From Atopomonas hussainii (GTDB taxonomy: Bacteria; Pseudomonadota; Gammaproteobacteria; Pseudomonadales; Pseudomonadaceae): a stretch of 64,000 nt of DNA. Under the pieces are notes generated by a model. It had not been told where the DNA came from and did no database searches. It saw only the letters and a list, made by a program, of their open reading frames with translations. Where the stretch lies: positions 62,001 to 126,000 of the forward strand of contig NZ_FOAS01000013.1 of the NCBI RefSeq assembly GCF_900109735.1, read 5' to 3'. This document shows positions 8,800 to 16,360 of the stretch, in pieces (the first letter of the stretch is position 1; each line of letters opens with the position of its first letter). The translations under genes were made by a program, and so were the position numbers.

Positions 8800-9371
8800 G
8801 GGGCTTCTCCTTGACTCAATGCGCTGCGATAGCCTTGCCAGTCAAACGCCGCGCCGGGATCGGTTTTGCGTCCGGGGGCAATATGTTCATGCCCGGTGAT
8901 GCGCGCGTTACTAATCGCCGGGTAGGCCTGCTGAATCGCCGCGGTTAACGCCACCAAGGCAGCATATTGCGCGGGCGCATAGGGCACGTCATCGCAACCT
9001 TCCAGCTCGATACCAATACTGTAGTCATTGCACGCCTCACGGCCAGCAAAGCACGACTGCCCGGCGTGCCAAGCACGCTCGTTACAACTGACAAACTGCG
9101 TCAGCTGGCCATTTCGCTCGATAAAAAAGTGCGCCGACACCCGTAGCGCGGCGATCTCCGCAAAGTACGGATGGCGTTCCGCCTCAAGCTTGCCGGCGAA
9201 AAATTGCTGCACGCAGCCGGTGGCAAACTGCCGGGGCGGCAGGCTGATGTTATGAATCACTAAGAGAGAAATATCGTCGGCCGCAGGGCGAGCATTGCAA
9301 TGCGGTGAGGGGCACCACTGCGCCTCGCGGCACACGCCGCTGGCAGGGTCGATGGAAAACGTAGCAGGCAT
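8796..9371 (-). CDS. ampD: 1,6-anhydro-N-acetylmuramyl-L-alanine amidase AmpD
   Basis: Cytoplasmic zinc amidase that cleaves the peptide from anhydromuropeptides in cell-wall recycling and so keeps AmpC beta-lactamase uninduced. With the ATG at 9371 (GGGAG five bases upstream) it has 191 residues; the frame's earlier ATG at 9395 lacks a ribosome site. Zinc ligands H40 (VIHNIS), H161 (GHEHIAPG) and D171 (KTDPG) are present, with catalytic E122 and K169, matching H34/H154/D164/E116/K162 of the studied enzyme with a small offset. It is first in an ampD-ampE operon; the DUF1631 gene lies 56 bases upstream on the same strand. Confidence 0.95.
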   Translation of the reverse strand: MPATFSIDPASGVCREAQWCPSPHCNARPAADDISLLVIHNISLPPRQFATGCVQQFFAGKLEAERHPYFAEIAALRVSAHFFIERNGQLTQFVSCNERAWHAGQSCFAGREACNDYSIGIELEGCDDVPYAPAQYAALVALTAAIQQAYPAISNARITGHEHIAPGRKTDPGAAFDWQGYRSALSQGEAP

Positions 9372-9427
9372 GAGCACTCCCGATTGAGCGCTCATGCTAG
9401 GCCGGGGTGGCCAGCAGGGGCAAGCGC

Positions 9428-11779
9428 TTAGGCTTGATCCTTGAGACGGCGCAGGTTGCCGATCACCGACTCCAGCGCGCGGTCAAACAGCAAGTTATCG
9501 TTGAGCACACGAATACTGGCGCGACGGAACTCGATGGCCAGCCCCATGCGAGTTTTCTCCAGCACTTTCATGCCGGTGCGATTAACGAACACATACTTGC
9601 CGGTGGGCTTGATGACCGCCGCCAATTTGCAACGCAGACGATGCTCTTCGTCCTCTTGCAGCTCAACCCAAGCCCCCACATGCAAGGCGTCGACTTGTGC
9701 CAGCGACTCGTCATCGGCGTCGAGAATCTCTTCGGCCTCCTTCGGCGCCGTCTCTTGCGGCGAGGCGAGAACGATTTCTTCAACCACCTCGACCATCACA
9801 GGGGCGTCAACGTCTTCTTCAGGCGCAGGCGCCTCGACCAGTGCTTCCACCGCCGGCGTCGAGAGGAACTCGCTGGACAGATCAGCCTGCAGCACAGGCA
9901 CGTCCAGCAGCTGCTCGTCCGCGGCTAACGGCTCAGGCTGCGGCTCTGCCTTACGCTCTAAGGCTTTCTTATGCTGAGTGAACAGCTGCATGTGCAGCAC
10001 TTCCAGCTTGGTAAAGAATTCACTGGTCGCGAACGGATCGTAAGCGGCTTCTTCAAGCCCCTCACGCAGCGCTTTCAGCAGCCCCGGCACCACACTTACC
10101 AAACGGCGGCGCTCATCGGCGGACAGGTCTGGCTGCACACTCCAGATCAGCTGTTCCATGGTATCCAGCGACTGCTTGAGCGGCTCGGACTCCATGCCGT
10201 GCTTGAGATAGGCCAAGAGCAACACTTTGCTCCACGCGTCTTTCAAGAACTCCAGCACCAGCTCCGGCATGCTGCGGCCGACCAAGCGCATATTGAGCAG
10301 CTCTTCGACCTTTTCGCGAGCAATCTGCGAACGCGCACGACCTTCTTCGGCATCGCGCGTGCGCTGCTCAAGCAGTTCGCTGCGACGCTTTTCGTCACCG
10401 ACAAAATTGAGGAAGTCAGCCAGCAGCTCGTTGAAGATCTGCGGGTCGTCATCGAAGTCTTTCAGCAAGCGCTGCACGATGGTTTCGATTTTTTGATACA
10501 GCGCATCGCGCTCGGAGTCTTCTTTACCGCTCCAACCCAAGGCCGCAGAGGCAATCTCGTTGAGCAGACGGCGCGCCGGATGGCCGCCACGGTTAAAGAA
10601 GCTCTTGTCGATCACCGCGACTTTGATCATCGGAATCTGCAAGCGGCCAATCAGCGCCTTGAGGCCGTCGCTCAGGTTGCGGTCATCCAAAATAAAGTCG
10701 AACAGCATCGACACCAAGTTGATGGCATCGTCATCCACTTGGCCGACCGCGCGATTCTTACCGCTTTTGGCGCTGGCCTTGGCGATTAAACCTTCCAGCT
10801 GATCGCGCAGCTCGCCGCTATCGCCAGTAAATTGCTGGTGGCGCTGCTGCATAAACGACAGCAAACGGGTCAGGTCACGACTGGACACCGGCACCGCATC
10901 CGCCTGCTGCGGCGCACGCTGTGGAAACGCCAAACCGCGCACTTGCGCCATCAGGTTTTGCAGCGCCATAAAGGCGTGCCCCTGATCGGCCGCTACCGCG
11001 CCGTTATCATCCCAATCAGGCTCATCGCTCAGCTCATCCGCCGCCAAAGCCGGGCGCTGCGGCGCAGCAGCCGGACGCTTGGGCTTAGGCAGCTGCGACT
11101 TAAGCTCTGGCAGCACGCCCGCCTTGATCAGCAACTGATTCGCTTCGGCGTACAGCTCGCTGATATCGCCCAGCACGTGCTTTTCAAACAGCTTGAGGAT
11201 GATCAGCTTGACCTTGATCTCCACACCCAAGCTCTGACAGCCGGCCAAAAACGCCTCGCACAAAGCTTGCGGGCCGAGCGGATTGGTTTTGTCGTCGAGT
11301 TTTTTGCTGATCAGGGTATTTAAACGCGTGGTCAGGTGGGTGACGCCAGCGGCATCACGTCCCATCACCTTAGACACCATAGTATCGACCGCTACCGACT
11401 CTTCCAGCGCATCGTTCTGCACTAGGGTCAGGCTATCCATCGACACAGCTTCAACCTTGGCCGGGCGGCCAATTTCCACCTTATTCAGGCGCGCGAAGCC
11501 ATCGAAAATTGTCTGCAAAAAGCTGCGTTCAATACCTTTGCGCTTTAAGCGCAAATCGCGCATGGCTTCGAAATAGGCGTTCTGCTCGGCGTTACTGCCG
11601 GCCTTATCGGCCATCTCAAACAGAGAGTCGTCGGCCTTGTCGAACAGCGCGGCAATGCGGCTGCGCAAATTTTGCGCAGCATAGTCACGCAGCTGAATCA
11701 GCGGCAACGGTAAGCGGCCAACGGCAGTGCCATCCGCTGCGGGCTTACCCAGCGGAACTACTTTGGCATCTGTGTGCAT
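9428..11779 (-). CDS. DUF1631 family protein
   Basis: A 783-residue, largely helical and charged soluble protein. The start chosen is ATG at 11779, which has GGGAG eight bases upstream; the frame also allows GTG at 11794. It matches the conserved gene between ampD and nadC in pseudomonads (P. aeruginosa PA4523). The last 100 residues contain GAWVELQ, YVFVNRTGMKV and a beta-rich pattern reminiscent of PilZ-like domains, but no RxxxR or DxSxxG c-di-GMP motif is clear. Function is unknown; an acidic linker (about 620-690) separates this tail from the helical part. Confidence 0.8.
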   Translation of the reverse strand: MHTDAKVVPLGKPAADGTAVGRLPLPLIQLRDYAAQNLRSRIAALFDKADDSLFEMADKAGSNAEQNAYFEAMRDLRLKRKGIERSFLQTIFDGFARLNKVEIGRPAKVEAVSMDSLTLVQNDALEESVAVDTMVSKVMGRDAAGVTHLTTRLNTLISKKLDDKTNPLGPQALCEAFLAGCQSLGVEIKVKLIILKLFEKHVLGDISELYAEANQLLIKAGVLPELKSQLPKPKRPAAAPQRPALAADELSDEPDWDDNGAVAADQGHAFMALQNLMAQVRGLAFPQRAPQQADAVPVSSRDLTRLLSFMQQRHQQFTGDSGELRDQLEGLIAKASAKSGKNRAVGQVDDDAINLVSMLFDFILDDRNLSDGLKALIGRLQIPMIKVAVIDKSFFNRGGHPARRLLNEIASAALGWSGKEDSERDALYQKIETIVQRLLKDFDDDPQIFNELLADFLNFVGDEKRRSELLEQRTRDAEEGRARSQIAREKVEELLNMRLVGRSMPELVLEFLKDAWSKVLLLAYLKHGMESEPLKQSLDTMEQLIWSVQPDLSADERRRLVSVVPGLLKALREGLEEAAYDPFATSEFFTKLEVLHMQLFTQHKKALERKAEPQPEPLAADEQLLDVPVLQADLSSEFLSTPAVEALVEAPAPEEDVDAPVMVEVVEEIVLASPQETAPKEAEEILDADDESLAQVDALHVGAWVELQEDEEHRLRCKLAAVIKPTGKYVFVNRTGMKVLEKTRMGLAIEFRRASIRVLNDNLLFDRALESVIGNLRRLKDQA

Positions 11780-11988
11780 GGCGTCATCTCCCACAACGAA
11801 ACTCCGAGCCTTTCGGCGATGACTAACGCTTAAATCGTCAAATAAAAAGCGTCAAGGGTTTGGTGCGACTTTGATTATAGAGAGGGCGGCAAAGCTACCA
11901 AGCCTGTGACCCACCAAGATTTGACCGGGTTCACATTTATGCGCCGAGCGCCGACCAAAGGCCAGCCAATCGAATGAACGGTAGCGCA

Positions 11989-12017
11989 CTGGCATCCCTC
12001 CGCCCTCCTTATATAAT
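11989..12017 (+). promoter_or_regulatory. sigma-70 promoter of nadC
   Basis: CTGGCA, 17 bases, then consensus TATAAT, ending 32 bases before the nadC ATG. Four of six -35 positions match. Confidence 0.6.
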
Positions 12018-12049
12018 GCCGCCACACTTTTACCCGCGCGAGACCAATC

Positions 12050-12898
12050 ATGGCCAACCTGACCCTAGCCGACCTGCACGAGCACATCCGCGACAGCGTT
12101 CGCCTAGCCTTGGCCGAAGACATTGGCAGCGGCGACATCACTGCCCAGCTGATTCCTGCCGAGGTGATCAGCCACGCGCGCATCATCACCCGCGAAGACG
12201 CCGTGCTCTGCGGTCAAGCCTGGGTTGAAGAAGTATTCCGCCAGCTCGACCCACAGGTGAAAGTCACCTGGCACGCCCAAGAAGGCCAGCGCGTAACGCC
12301 CAATCAACTGCTGTGCGAGCTGCACGGCCCTGCGCGCAGCCTGCTGTCTGGCGAACGCTGCGCGCTGAACTTTTTGCAAACCCTATCCGGCACCGCCCGC
12401 CGTGCACGGCAGCTGGCCGACTTGGTCAGTGATTTACCGGTGAAACTACTCGACACCCGCAAAACCCTACCGGGCCTACGCTTAGCACAGAAATACGCCG
12501 TGACCATCGGCGGCTGCCACAACCACCGCATTGGCCTGTACGACGCCTTCTTGATCAAAGAAAACCACATCGCCAGCTGCGGCGGCATCGCCCAAGCGGT
12601 GCAAACCGCTAGACAGATCGCCCCCGGCAAACCGGTCGAAGTGGAAGTAGAAAGCTTAGAAGAACTGGCTCAAGCCCTAGAGGCCGGCGCAGATATCATC
12701 ATGCTTGATGAACTTTCGCACGACGACATGCGCACCGCCGTTAAACAAACCGCCGGCCGCGCCAAACTCGAAGCCTCCGGCGGCGTCAGCGAAGACACCT
12801 TGCGCACCATCGCTGAAACTGGGGTGGATTTTATTTCGATTGGCAGTTTGACCAAGGATATGAAGGCGGTGGATTTGTCGATGCGGCTAGCCAGCTAA
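12050..12898 (+). CDS. nadC: quinolinate phosphoribosyltransferase (carboxylating)
   Basis: Makes nicotinate mononucleotide from quinolinate and PRPP in de novo NAD synthesis. The 282 residues are typical. Motifs include the N-terminal [15 protein letters not shown], the core [12 protein letters not shown], the substrate-binding [10 protein letters not shown] with [20 protein letters not shown], the acidic [10 protein letters not shown] and the C-terminal [10 protein letters not shown] plus [11 protein letters not shown] phosphate-binding loops. It is monocistronic with its own promoter and meets the pilin-linked ABC ATPase gene tail to tail, with only one base between the two stop codons. 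Confidence 0.97.
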   Translation: MANLTLADLHEHIRDSVRLALAEDIGSGDITAQLIPAEVISHARIITREDAVLCGQAWVEEVFRQLDPQVKVTWHAQEGQRVTPNQLLCELHGPARSLLSGERCALNFLQTLSGTARRARQLADLVSDLPVKLLDTRKTLPGLRLAQKYAVTIGGCHNHRIGLYDAFLIKENHIASCGGIAQAVQTARQIAPGKPVEVEVESLEELAQALEAGADIIMLDELSHDDMRTAVKQTAGRAKLEASGGVSEDTLRTIAETGVDFISIGSLTKDMKAVDLSMRLAS

Positions 12899-12909
12899 TT
12901 TAGCTGGCT
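12889..12909. terminator. hairpin spanning the nadC and ABC stop codons
   Basis: A perfect 9-bp inverted repeat (AGCCAGCTA, three-base loop, TAGCTGGCT) covers the stop codons of two convergent genes. It has no long U-tract, so it may be a weak bidirectional terminator or a protective 3' hairpin. Confidence 0.45.
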
Positions 12910-13790
12910 TTGACCTTTACCACGCTCTCGAACAGCCCCTCAAGCGACGCTTGTGGCAGTACATCAAGCGTAACGCCCTGCACGCGCTGAATATCGGCGA
13001 GCGCTTTGGGCAAGTCTTCGCGCGCAACAGCGGCGCGCCATAACGAACCACCATCATTTTCAAACCCCGGCAGCGCCTGCTCACCCAAGTAGCGCACCAC
13101 CATTAACTCTTGCGCCGCTAGCAGCTCCGCAACACTCTGCTGAGCCTCCAGCTTGCCGCGGTCAATCATGATAAAGCGATCAGCCAACCGCTCGACGTCA
13201 TGCAGAATGTGTGTACAAAAAAACAATGTACCGCCCTGCTGGCGGTATTCCTGCATCAGGTCTGCCACCTCTTTACGCCCCACTGGGTCCAGACCAGACA
13301 TCGGCTCGTCTAGCACCAGCAGTTTAGGTCGCAGCGCAAAAGCATGCGCCAGAGCGGTCCGCTGCGTCATCCCTTTGGAGAGGTTACGAATCCGCTTGTC
13401 GGCAGCATAGGCAATACCCAAGCGCTCCAACCATTCAGCCGAACGCTTAATGACTTCTTCACCGCGAAAACCATGCAGGCGCAAACCACTCTGCACCACC
13501 TCGCGCGGCGTTAGCTGGTCGTACAAATAAGGATTCTCTGGCACATAGCCAACCCCTTTACGCGCTCGCGCTTGATCAGACGGCAACCCCATCAAGCGCG
13601 CCTCACCAGCGTCGGCCGTTAAAGCGCCAAATAAAATCTTGATAGTGGTGCTTTTACCGGCGCCGTTCTGACCGATAAAGCCCACCGAATCACCAAATTC
13701 AACCGAAAAACTCACGCCATTTAATGCCTTCACATCACCGGCGCGCGCGCGAAAAACCTTGGTTAAACCTTCAACGTCAATTGCTTTCAC
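12900..13790 (-). CDS. ABC transporter ATPase of the pilin locus (PilH-like)
   Basis: A 296-residue ATPase. Walker A GQNGAGKST is at 40-48, the Q-loop at GYVPEN near 81-86, signature LSKGMTQ at 137-143 and Walker B LLVLDEP ending at 163, with the H-loop in FFCTHILHD. This is the ABC-2 exporter type. Its start lies inside the end of the TPR-like gene (14-base overlap), which in turn overlaps the permease gene by ATGA, so the three are one operon. The operon lies directly downstream of the two pilin-type genes on the same strand. Myxococcus xanthus has an ATPase/permease pair and an accessory protein (PilH, PilI, PilG) beside pilA that are needed for pilus export; the same role is inferred here. 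Confidence 0.85.
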   Translation of the reverse strand: MKAIDVEGLTKVFRARAGDVKALNGVSFSVEFGDSVGFIGQNGAGKSTTIKILFGALTADAGEARLMGLPSDQARARKGVGYVPENPYLYDQLTPREVVQSGLRLHGFRGEEVIKRSAEWLERLGIAYAADKRIRNLSKGMTQRTALAHAFALRPKLLVLDEPMSGLDPVGRKEVADLMQEYRQQGGTLFFCTHILHDVERLADRFIMIDRGKLEAQQSVAELLAAQELMVVRYLGEQALPGFENDGGSLWRAAVAREDLPKALADIQRVQGVTLDVLPQASLEGLFESVVKVKAS

Positions 13791-14619
13791 TATTGGTCAC
13801 CGCCTGAGCGTGATCTGCCAACTGCGGCACGCCGCGAGCATCAACACGATATCCAACCTGTAATGGGTCTACTGGCAACGCCTGTAAACCTGCATAGCCA
13901 ATCAGCTGCGTTAAGTTATTAGCAGCCTGCCCCGTAGCCTCTTGATAGGCCGCAGCCGCACCGCGCAAGGCCTTTAAGCCTTCAAGGCGTTGCACACGAG
14001 CCTCGAGCAACAATTTAAAATTGGCGTCACGCGCCTCCGCATGCATCGCCTGCAAAATACGGATGGCAATATCTGGATCATCGCCGCGCTCATACCAAGC
14101 CGCCGCCATGGACCGCAGTGCGGGCGCATTGCGCGCATTGCGCAATGCGGCGCGCTCTGCCCACTCGGCGGCACGGTTCATATCGTGCTCGAAATACATG
14201 GCGTTAAAAGCATAAAAAAATGCAGGCCACATGTCCCAACTACGAGCCCTTGCAGCATGGTGAAGCACGTACTGCCCTGCTGCCACTTGGCCATTCCAAG
14301 GCAAAATAGCCGCCCCGACATAATAATTATCTTCATGCCACGGGTTTAACCAAGCTGCATCACGTTGAAGCTGGCCCTGCACGCGATAGGTTTCTGCCTC
14401 GGTGACGGCCGCCGTCACCATCAAACCGCGAAAAACATTAGCATTGGCCGCCGAATAATTATCGCCCGCCGAATACAACAACTGCACAGGCACGGGCAAT
14501 CGCACACGCAGGTGCTCGGTTTCGCGCTCTAAACGGGGCTGCTCCTGCAAATACTCACTGCTATGGTAAAACCCCAACCACAGCAGCGCCGCTAACGGAA
14601 AGCCAATCAGCAGCCTCAT
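13777..14619 (-). CDS. membrane-anchored helical-repeat protein of the pilin ABC operon (PilG-like position)
   Basis: A 280-residue protein with one N-terminal membrane segment (MRLLIGFPLAALLWLGFYH) and a mainly alpha-helical remainder. The stretch MNRAAEWAERAALRNARNAP and the following AWYERGDDPDIAIRIL look like TPR-type repeats (about 145-200). It probably faces the periplasm. Its ATG overlaps the permease stop by four bases and its end overlaps the ATPase start by 14. In M. xanthus the corresponding pil-ABC operon encodes PilG, an accessory protein of similar size; whether they are homologous I cannot show without a search. No enzyme motif is visible. Confidence 0.65.
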   Translation of the reverse strand: MRLLIGFPLAALLWLGFYHSSEYLQEQPRLERETEHLRVRLPVPVQLLYSAGDNYSAANANVFRGLMVTAAVTEAETYRVQGQLQRDAAWLNPWHEDNYYVGAAILPWNGQVAAGQYVLHHAARARSWDMWPAFFYAFNAMYFEHDMNRAAEWAERAALRNARNAPALRSMAAAWYERGDDPDIAIRILQAMHAEARDANFKLLLEARVQRLEGLKALRGAAAAYQEATGQAANNLTQLIGYAGLQALPVDPLQVGYRVDARGVPQLADHAQAVTNSESN

Positions 14620-15416
14620 ACAAAATTACGCCGCTTAAAAATAAACCCAGCCAAAAACAGCGTCAGCAGCATATAAAGCACGCCATTGAGCAAAGCCAAA
14701 CCTACCGGCAACCAAGGCACTGACAGGTCATACAAGGCCAACGGGCGAAAATCCAAACGCGACAAGTCAGGCAACCAAGCATAGGAATACTCCAGCACCG
14801 GGGCAAAAATAGAGGCCTGCAAGGGGTCAGAGCGCTCACTGTTCAGCAGGTAATTGAGCGTCGGCCCTAAGCCTCGCGCAGCCAAACCAAAAGCCAACCC
14901 CATAAGCAGCGGCAAAAACGGCGTGGTTGAGAAACTAGCCGCCAGCATGGCAAAGCTGGCCACTACCAACACATCAAGCCATAGCCCTGCCATGACCAAA
15001 AAATACTTTCCGGCTAAATCAACCGACTGCACTTGCTGAAAACCACTACTGAGCACTAGCGACAACCACAGGCCCGAGCCGACCATAAACAACGCAAAAA
15101 GACTCAGGATAGCCACGGCAGCAAAACGAGCGAACAGATAACCCTCTCGCGACACTGGATAAGCCAACACAAAATAAACGGTCTTGCGCTCGATATCTTT
15201 AGCGAATAACTCTTGCACCCAAAGCAACGCCAAAATAAGCAGCGCCACCCGTAAAGCGCTTAAGCCGACATCCAATGCCACCGTCGTCGGCTGCCGGCCA
15301 GAAAAACCGCTGGCCAATAAGCTAATAACAACTACCAAAGCAGCTAGCGGCAATAGCACACGCCAACCCAGCCCGCGCCAACCTGCCTTCAACCCTAAAC
15401 GCAATATTTCCAGCAT
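14616..15416 (-). CDS. ABC-2 type permease of the pilin locus (PilI-like)
   Basis: A 266-residue inner-membrane protein with about six hydrophobic segments: LLPLAALVVVISLLASGF near 20-40, a helix near 50-70, and others near 100-125, 145-185 and 240-260, ending RRNFV. The motif ERKTVYFVLAYPVSREGYLFAR is typical of ABC-2 exporter permeases. I chose ATG at 15416; the longer frame to 15473 would start in the preceding terminator. It is first of the three ABC genes, 57 bases after the pilin partner gene, behind a strong terminator, so it is likely read at a lower level than the pilins. Confidence 0.85.
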   Translation of the reverse strand: MLEILRLGLKAGWRGLGWRVLLPLAALVVVISLLASGFSGRQPTTVALDVGLSALRVALLILALLWVQELFAKDIERKTVYFVLAYPVSREGYLFARFAAVAILSLFALFMVGSGLWLSLVLSSGFQQVQSVDLAGKYFLVMAGLWLDVLVVASFAMLAASFSTTPFLPLLMGLAFGLAARGLGPTLNYLLNSERSDPLQASIFAPVLEYSYAWLPDLSRLDFRPLALYDLSVPWLPVGLALLNGVLYMLLTLFLAGFIFKRRNFV

Positions 15417-15427
15417 GTATTCACCAT

Positions 15428-15453
15428 AAAAAACAGGCCCTTTATAGGGCCTG
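15428..15453 (-). terminator. terminator/attenuator between pilin genes and ABC operon
   Basis: On the reverse strand CAGGCCCT, loop ATAA, AGGGCCTG, then six T. It should stop most transcripts after the two pilin-type genes and let only a fraction read into the ABC genes. Confidence 0.9.
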
Positions 15454-15473
15454 CTTCGACACGAAACGAGCAA

Positions 15474-15920
15474 TCATGGAGTGGCGGCAGCAGAAGAGCG
15501 TCCACAACCATTAGCATTAGCTAGGTTGAGGGAAGCAGTAACAACAAAGGAAGATGCTAGGTTTGTTGTTGTTTTAGGCACGATATCACCGCACTGCGCG
15601 ATGCTACCACCCACAGACGAACCTGTGAAAACGGTGTAACCTTTGTTAGACGCCGCCACCACTCCAAATCGGCTATTTGCCGCATCATCATTAACACCGG
15701 CAATAACGTTGGCAGACAAAGTTGCATCAAAGTTATTTTTTACAAAACCAGCACGATTAGCAAGAGCAGTGAAGGCAACCGAACGAGCATTGTTAATTCC
15801 AGTGGTAGTGCCCACTGCAGCATAGCCATTCGCGATAGTCACATTAACATCAGCAGCCATAACACTAGAGGCCGCAAAAAGAGCGGAGAACGCCACTACA
15901 GAAGTTAGCTTATTCATCAT
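15474..15920 (-). CDS. secreted pilin partner, PilA-C / short-pilin-chaperone-like
   Basis: A 147- or 148-residue exported protein with a plain Sec signal peptide (MNKLTSVVAFSALFAASSVMA, cleaved before ADVNV) and no prepilin motif. The mature part is rich in Ala, Asn, Thr, Val and Ser, probably beta-structured, with two cysteines (AQCGD and NGCGRSS) that may form a disulfide. GGAGGG precedes two adjacent ATGs at 15920 and 15917. It starts 15 bases after the short pilin stop codon. Geobacter sulfurreducens encodes its pilin as two genes, a short PilA-N and a separate secreted PilA-C (GSU1497); position, size class and secretion signal suggest the same division here. Local G+C is only about 40-47% by hand count. 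Confidence 0.6.
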   Translation of the reverse strand: MMNKLTSVVAFSALFAASSVMAADVNVTIANGYAAVGTTTGINNARSVAFTALANRAGFVKNNFDATLSANVIAGVNDDAANSRFGVVAASNKGYTVFTGSSVGGSIAQCGDIVPKTTTNLASSFVVTASLNLANANGCGRSSAAATP

Positions 15921-15935
15921 CAATCCCTCCAGGGC

Positions 15936-16118
15936 TTAGTTTGAGTTAGCAATAGCTGCGGTCATAATATTACGCGCATCAGACTGAGCTGACTTGTCGT
16001 AACCCTTGGCCTGATAGTCTTGGAACTGAGGGATAGCCACGGCAGCCAGAATACCGATAATGGCAACCACGATCATCAATTCAATCAGGGTAAAACCCTT
16101 TTGCTTTTTAGCTTGCAT
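15936..16118 (-). CDS. pilA: very short type IV pilin (PilA-N type)
   Basis: A 60-residue prepilin with leader MQAKKQKG and mature start [20 protein letters not shown], containing E5. The mature chain has only 52 residues: the N-terminal helix and a short tail ending AAIANSN, with no C-terminal globular domain or disulfide loop. Normal pseudomonad PilA has about 140-150 residues. Aromatics F1, F24, Y27 and Y32 occupy the same positions as in the 61-residue Geobacter pilin. It is followed after 15 bases by the secreted partner gene and preceded by a sigma-54 promoter. PilD, encoded in this locus, should process and N-methylate it. A C-terminal truncation by mutation is unlikely because the partner gene and spacing are orderly. 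Confidence 0.9.
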   Translation of the reverse strand: MQAKKQKGFTLIELMIVVAIIGILAAVAIPQFQDYQAKGYDKSAQSDARNIMTAAIANSN

Positions 16119-16175
16119 CGCTGTGATCCTCTAAGAATGAGTCAAGGTCTGCTTTGTTCGACCTAGCCTTGACAA

Positions 16176-16191
16176 AGCAAGTGCAATGCCA
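16176..16191 (-). promoter_or_regulatory. sigma-54 promoter of pilA
   Basis: On the reverse strand TGGCAT, five bases, TTGCT: the GG and GC are ten bases apart as RpoN requires. The start of transcription would be near 16164, about 45 bases before the pilin ATG. Pseudomonad pilA genes are activated by PilSR with RpoN, so the same control is expected; no pilSR genes lie in this window. Confidence 0.8.
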
Positions 16192-16264
16192 ACTCCAGAA
16201 CTGCGCGATTTAGCGACCACAAGCTACCAAGTAAACCCCACCAGCTCCGAAAGCACGTCGCAGT

Positions 16265-16281
16265 GTGACGCTTTTTGTCAC
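16265..16281. promoter_or_regulatory. GTGAC-N7-GTCAC inverted repeat between pilA and pilB
   Basis: A perfect 5-bp dyad with a seven-base T-rich centre, about 100 bases upstream of the predicted pilA transcription start and just before the pilB promoter. It could be an activator site (for example PilR) but matches no consensus I am sure of. Confidence 0.35.
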
Positions 16282-16296
16282 CCGAGCAGCTGCTAC

Positions 16297-16326
16297 TTGG
16301 GGCAAACACAAAAATTGCGCTATAAG
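16297..16326 (+). promoter_or_regulatory. candidate sigma-70 promoter of pilB
   Basis: TTGGGG, 18 bases, TATAAG, ending 34 bases before the pilB ATG. Moderate match only. Confidence 0.4.
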
Positions 16327-16360
16327 AAATGCAGCTAACCCTTTCTATATAAGAAGCCCT

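Noticed and set aside
15936-16118. Short pilA as a pseudogene or frameshifted full-length pilin
   Set aside because: The stop is followed by a ribosome site and a complete signal-peptide gene; the downstream frames do not encode a pilin C-terminal domain fused to the helix.
16265-16360. Earlier start for pilB
   Set aside because: Would run through the promoter and dyad; the ATG at 16361 gives exactly the family length of 566.
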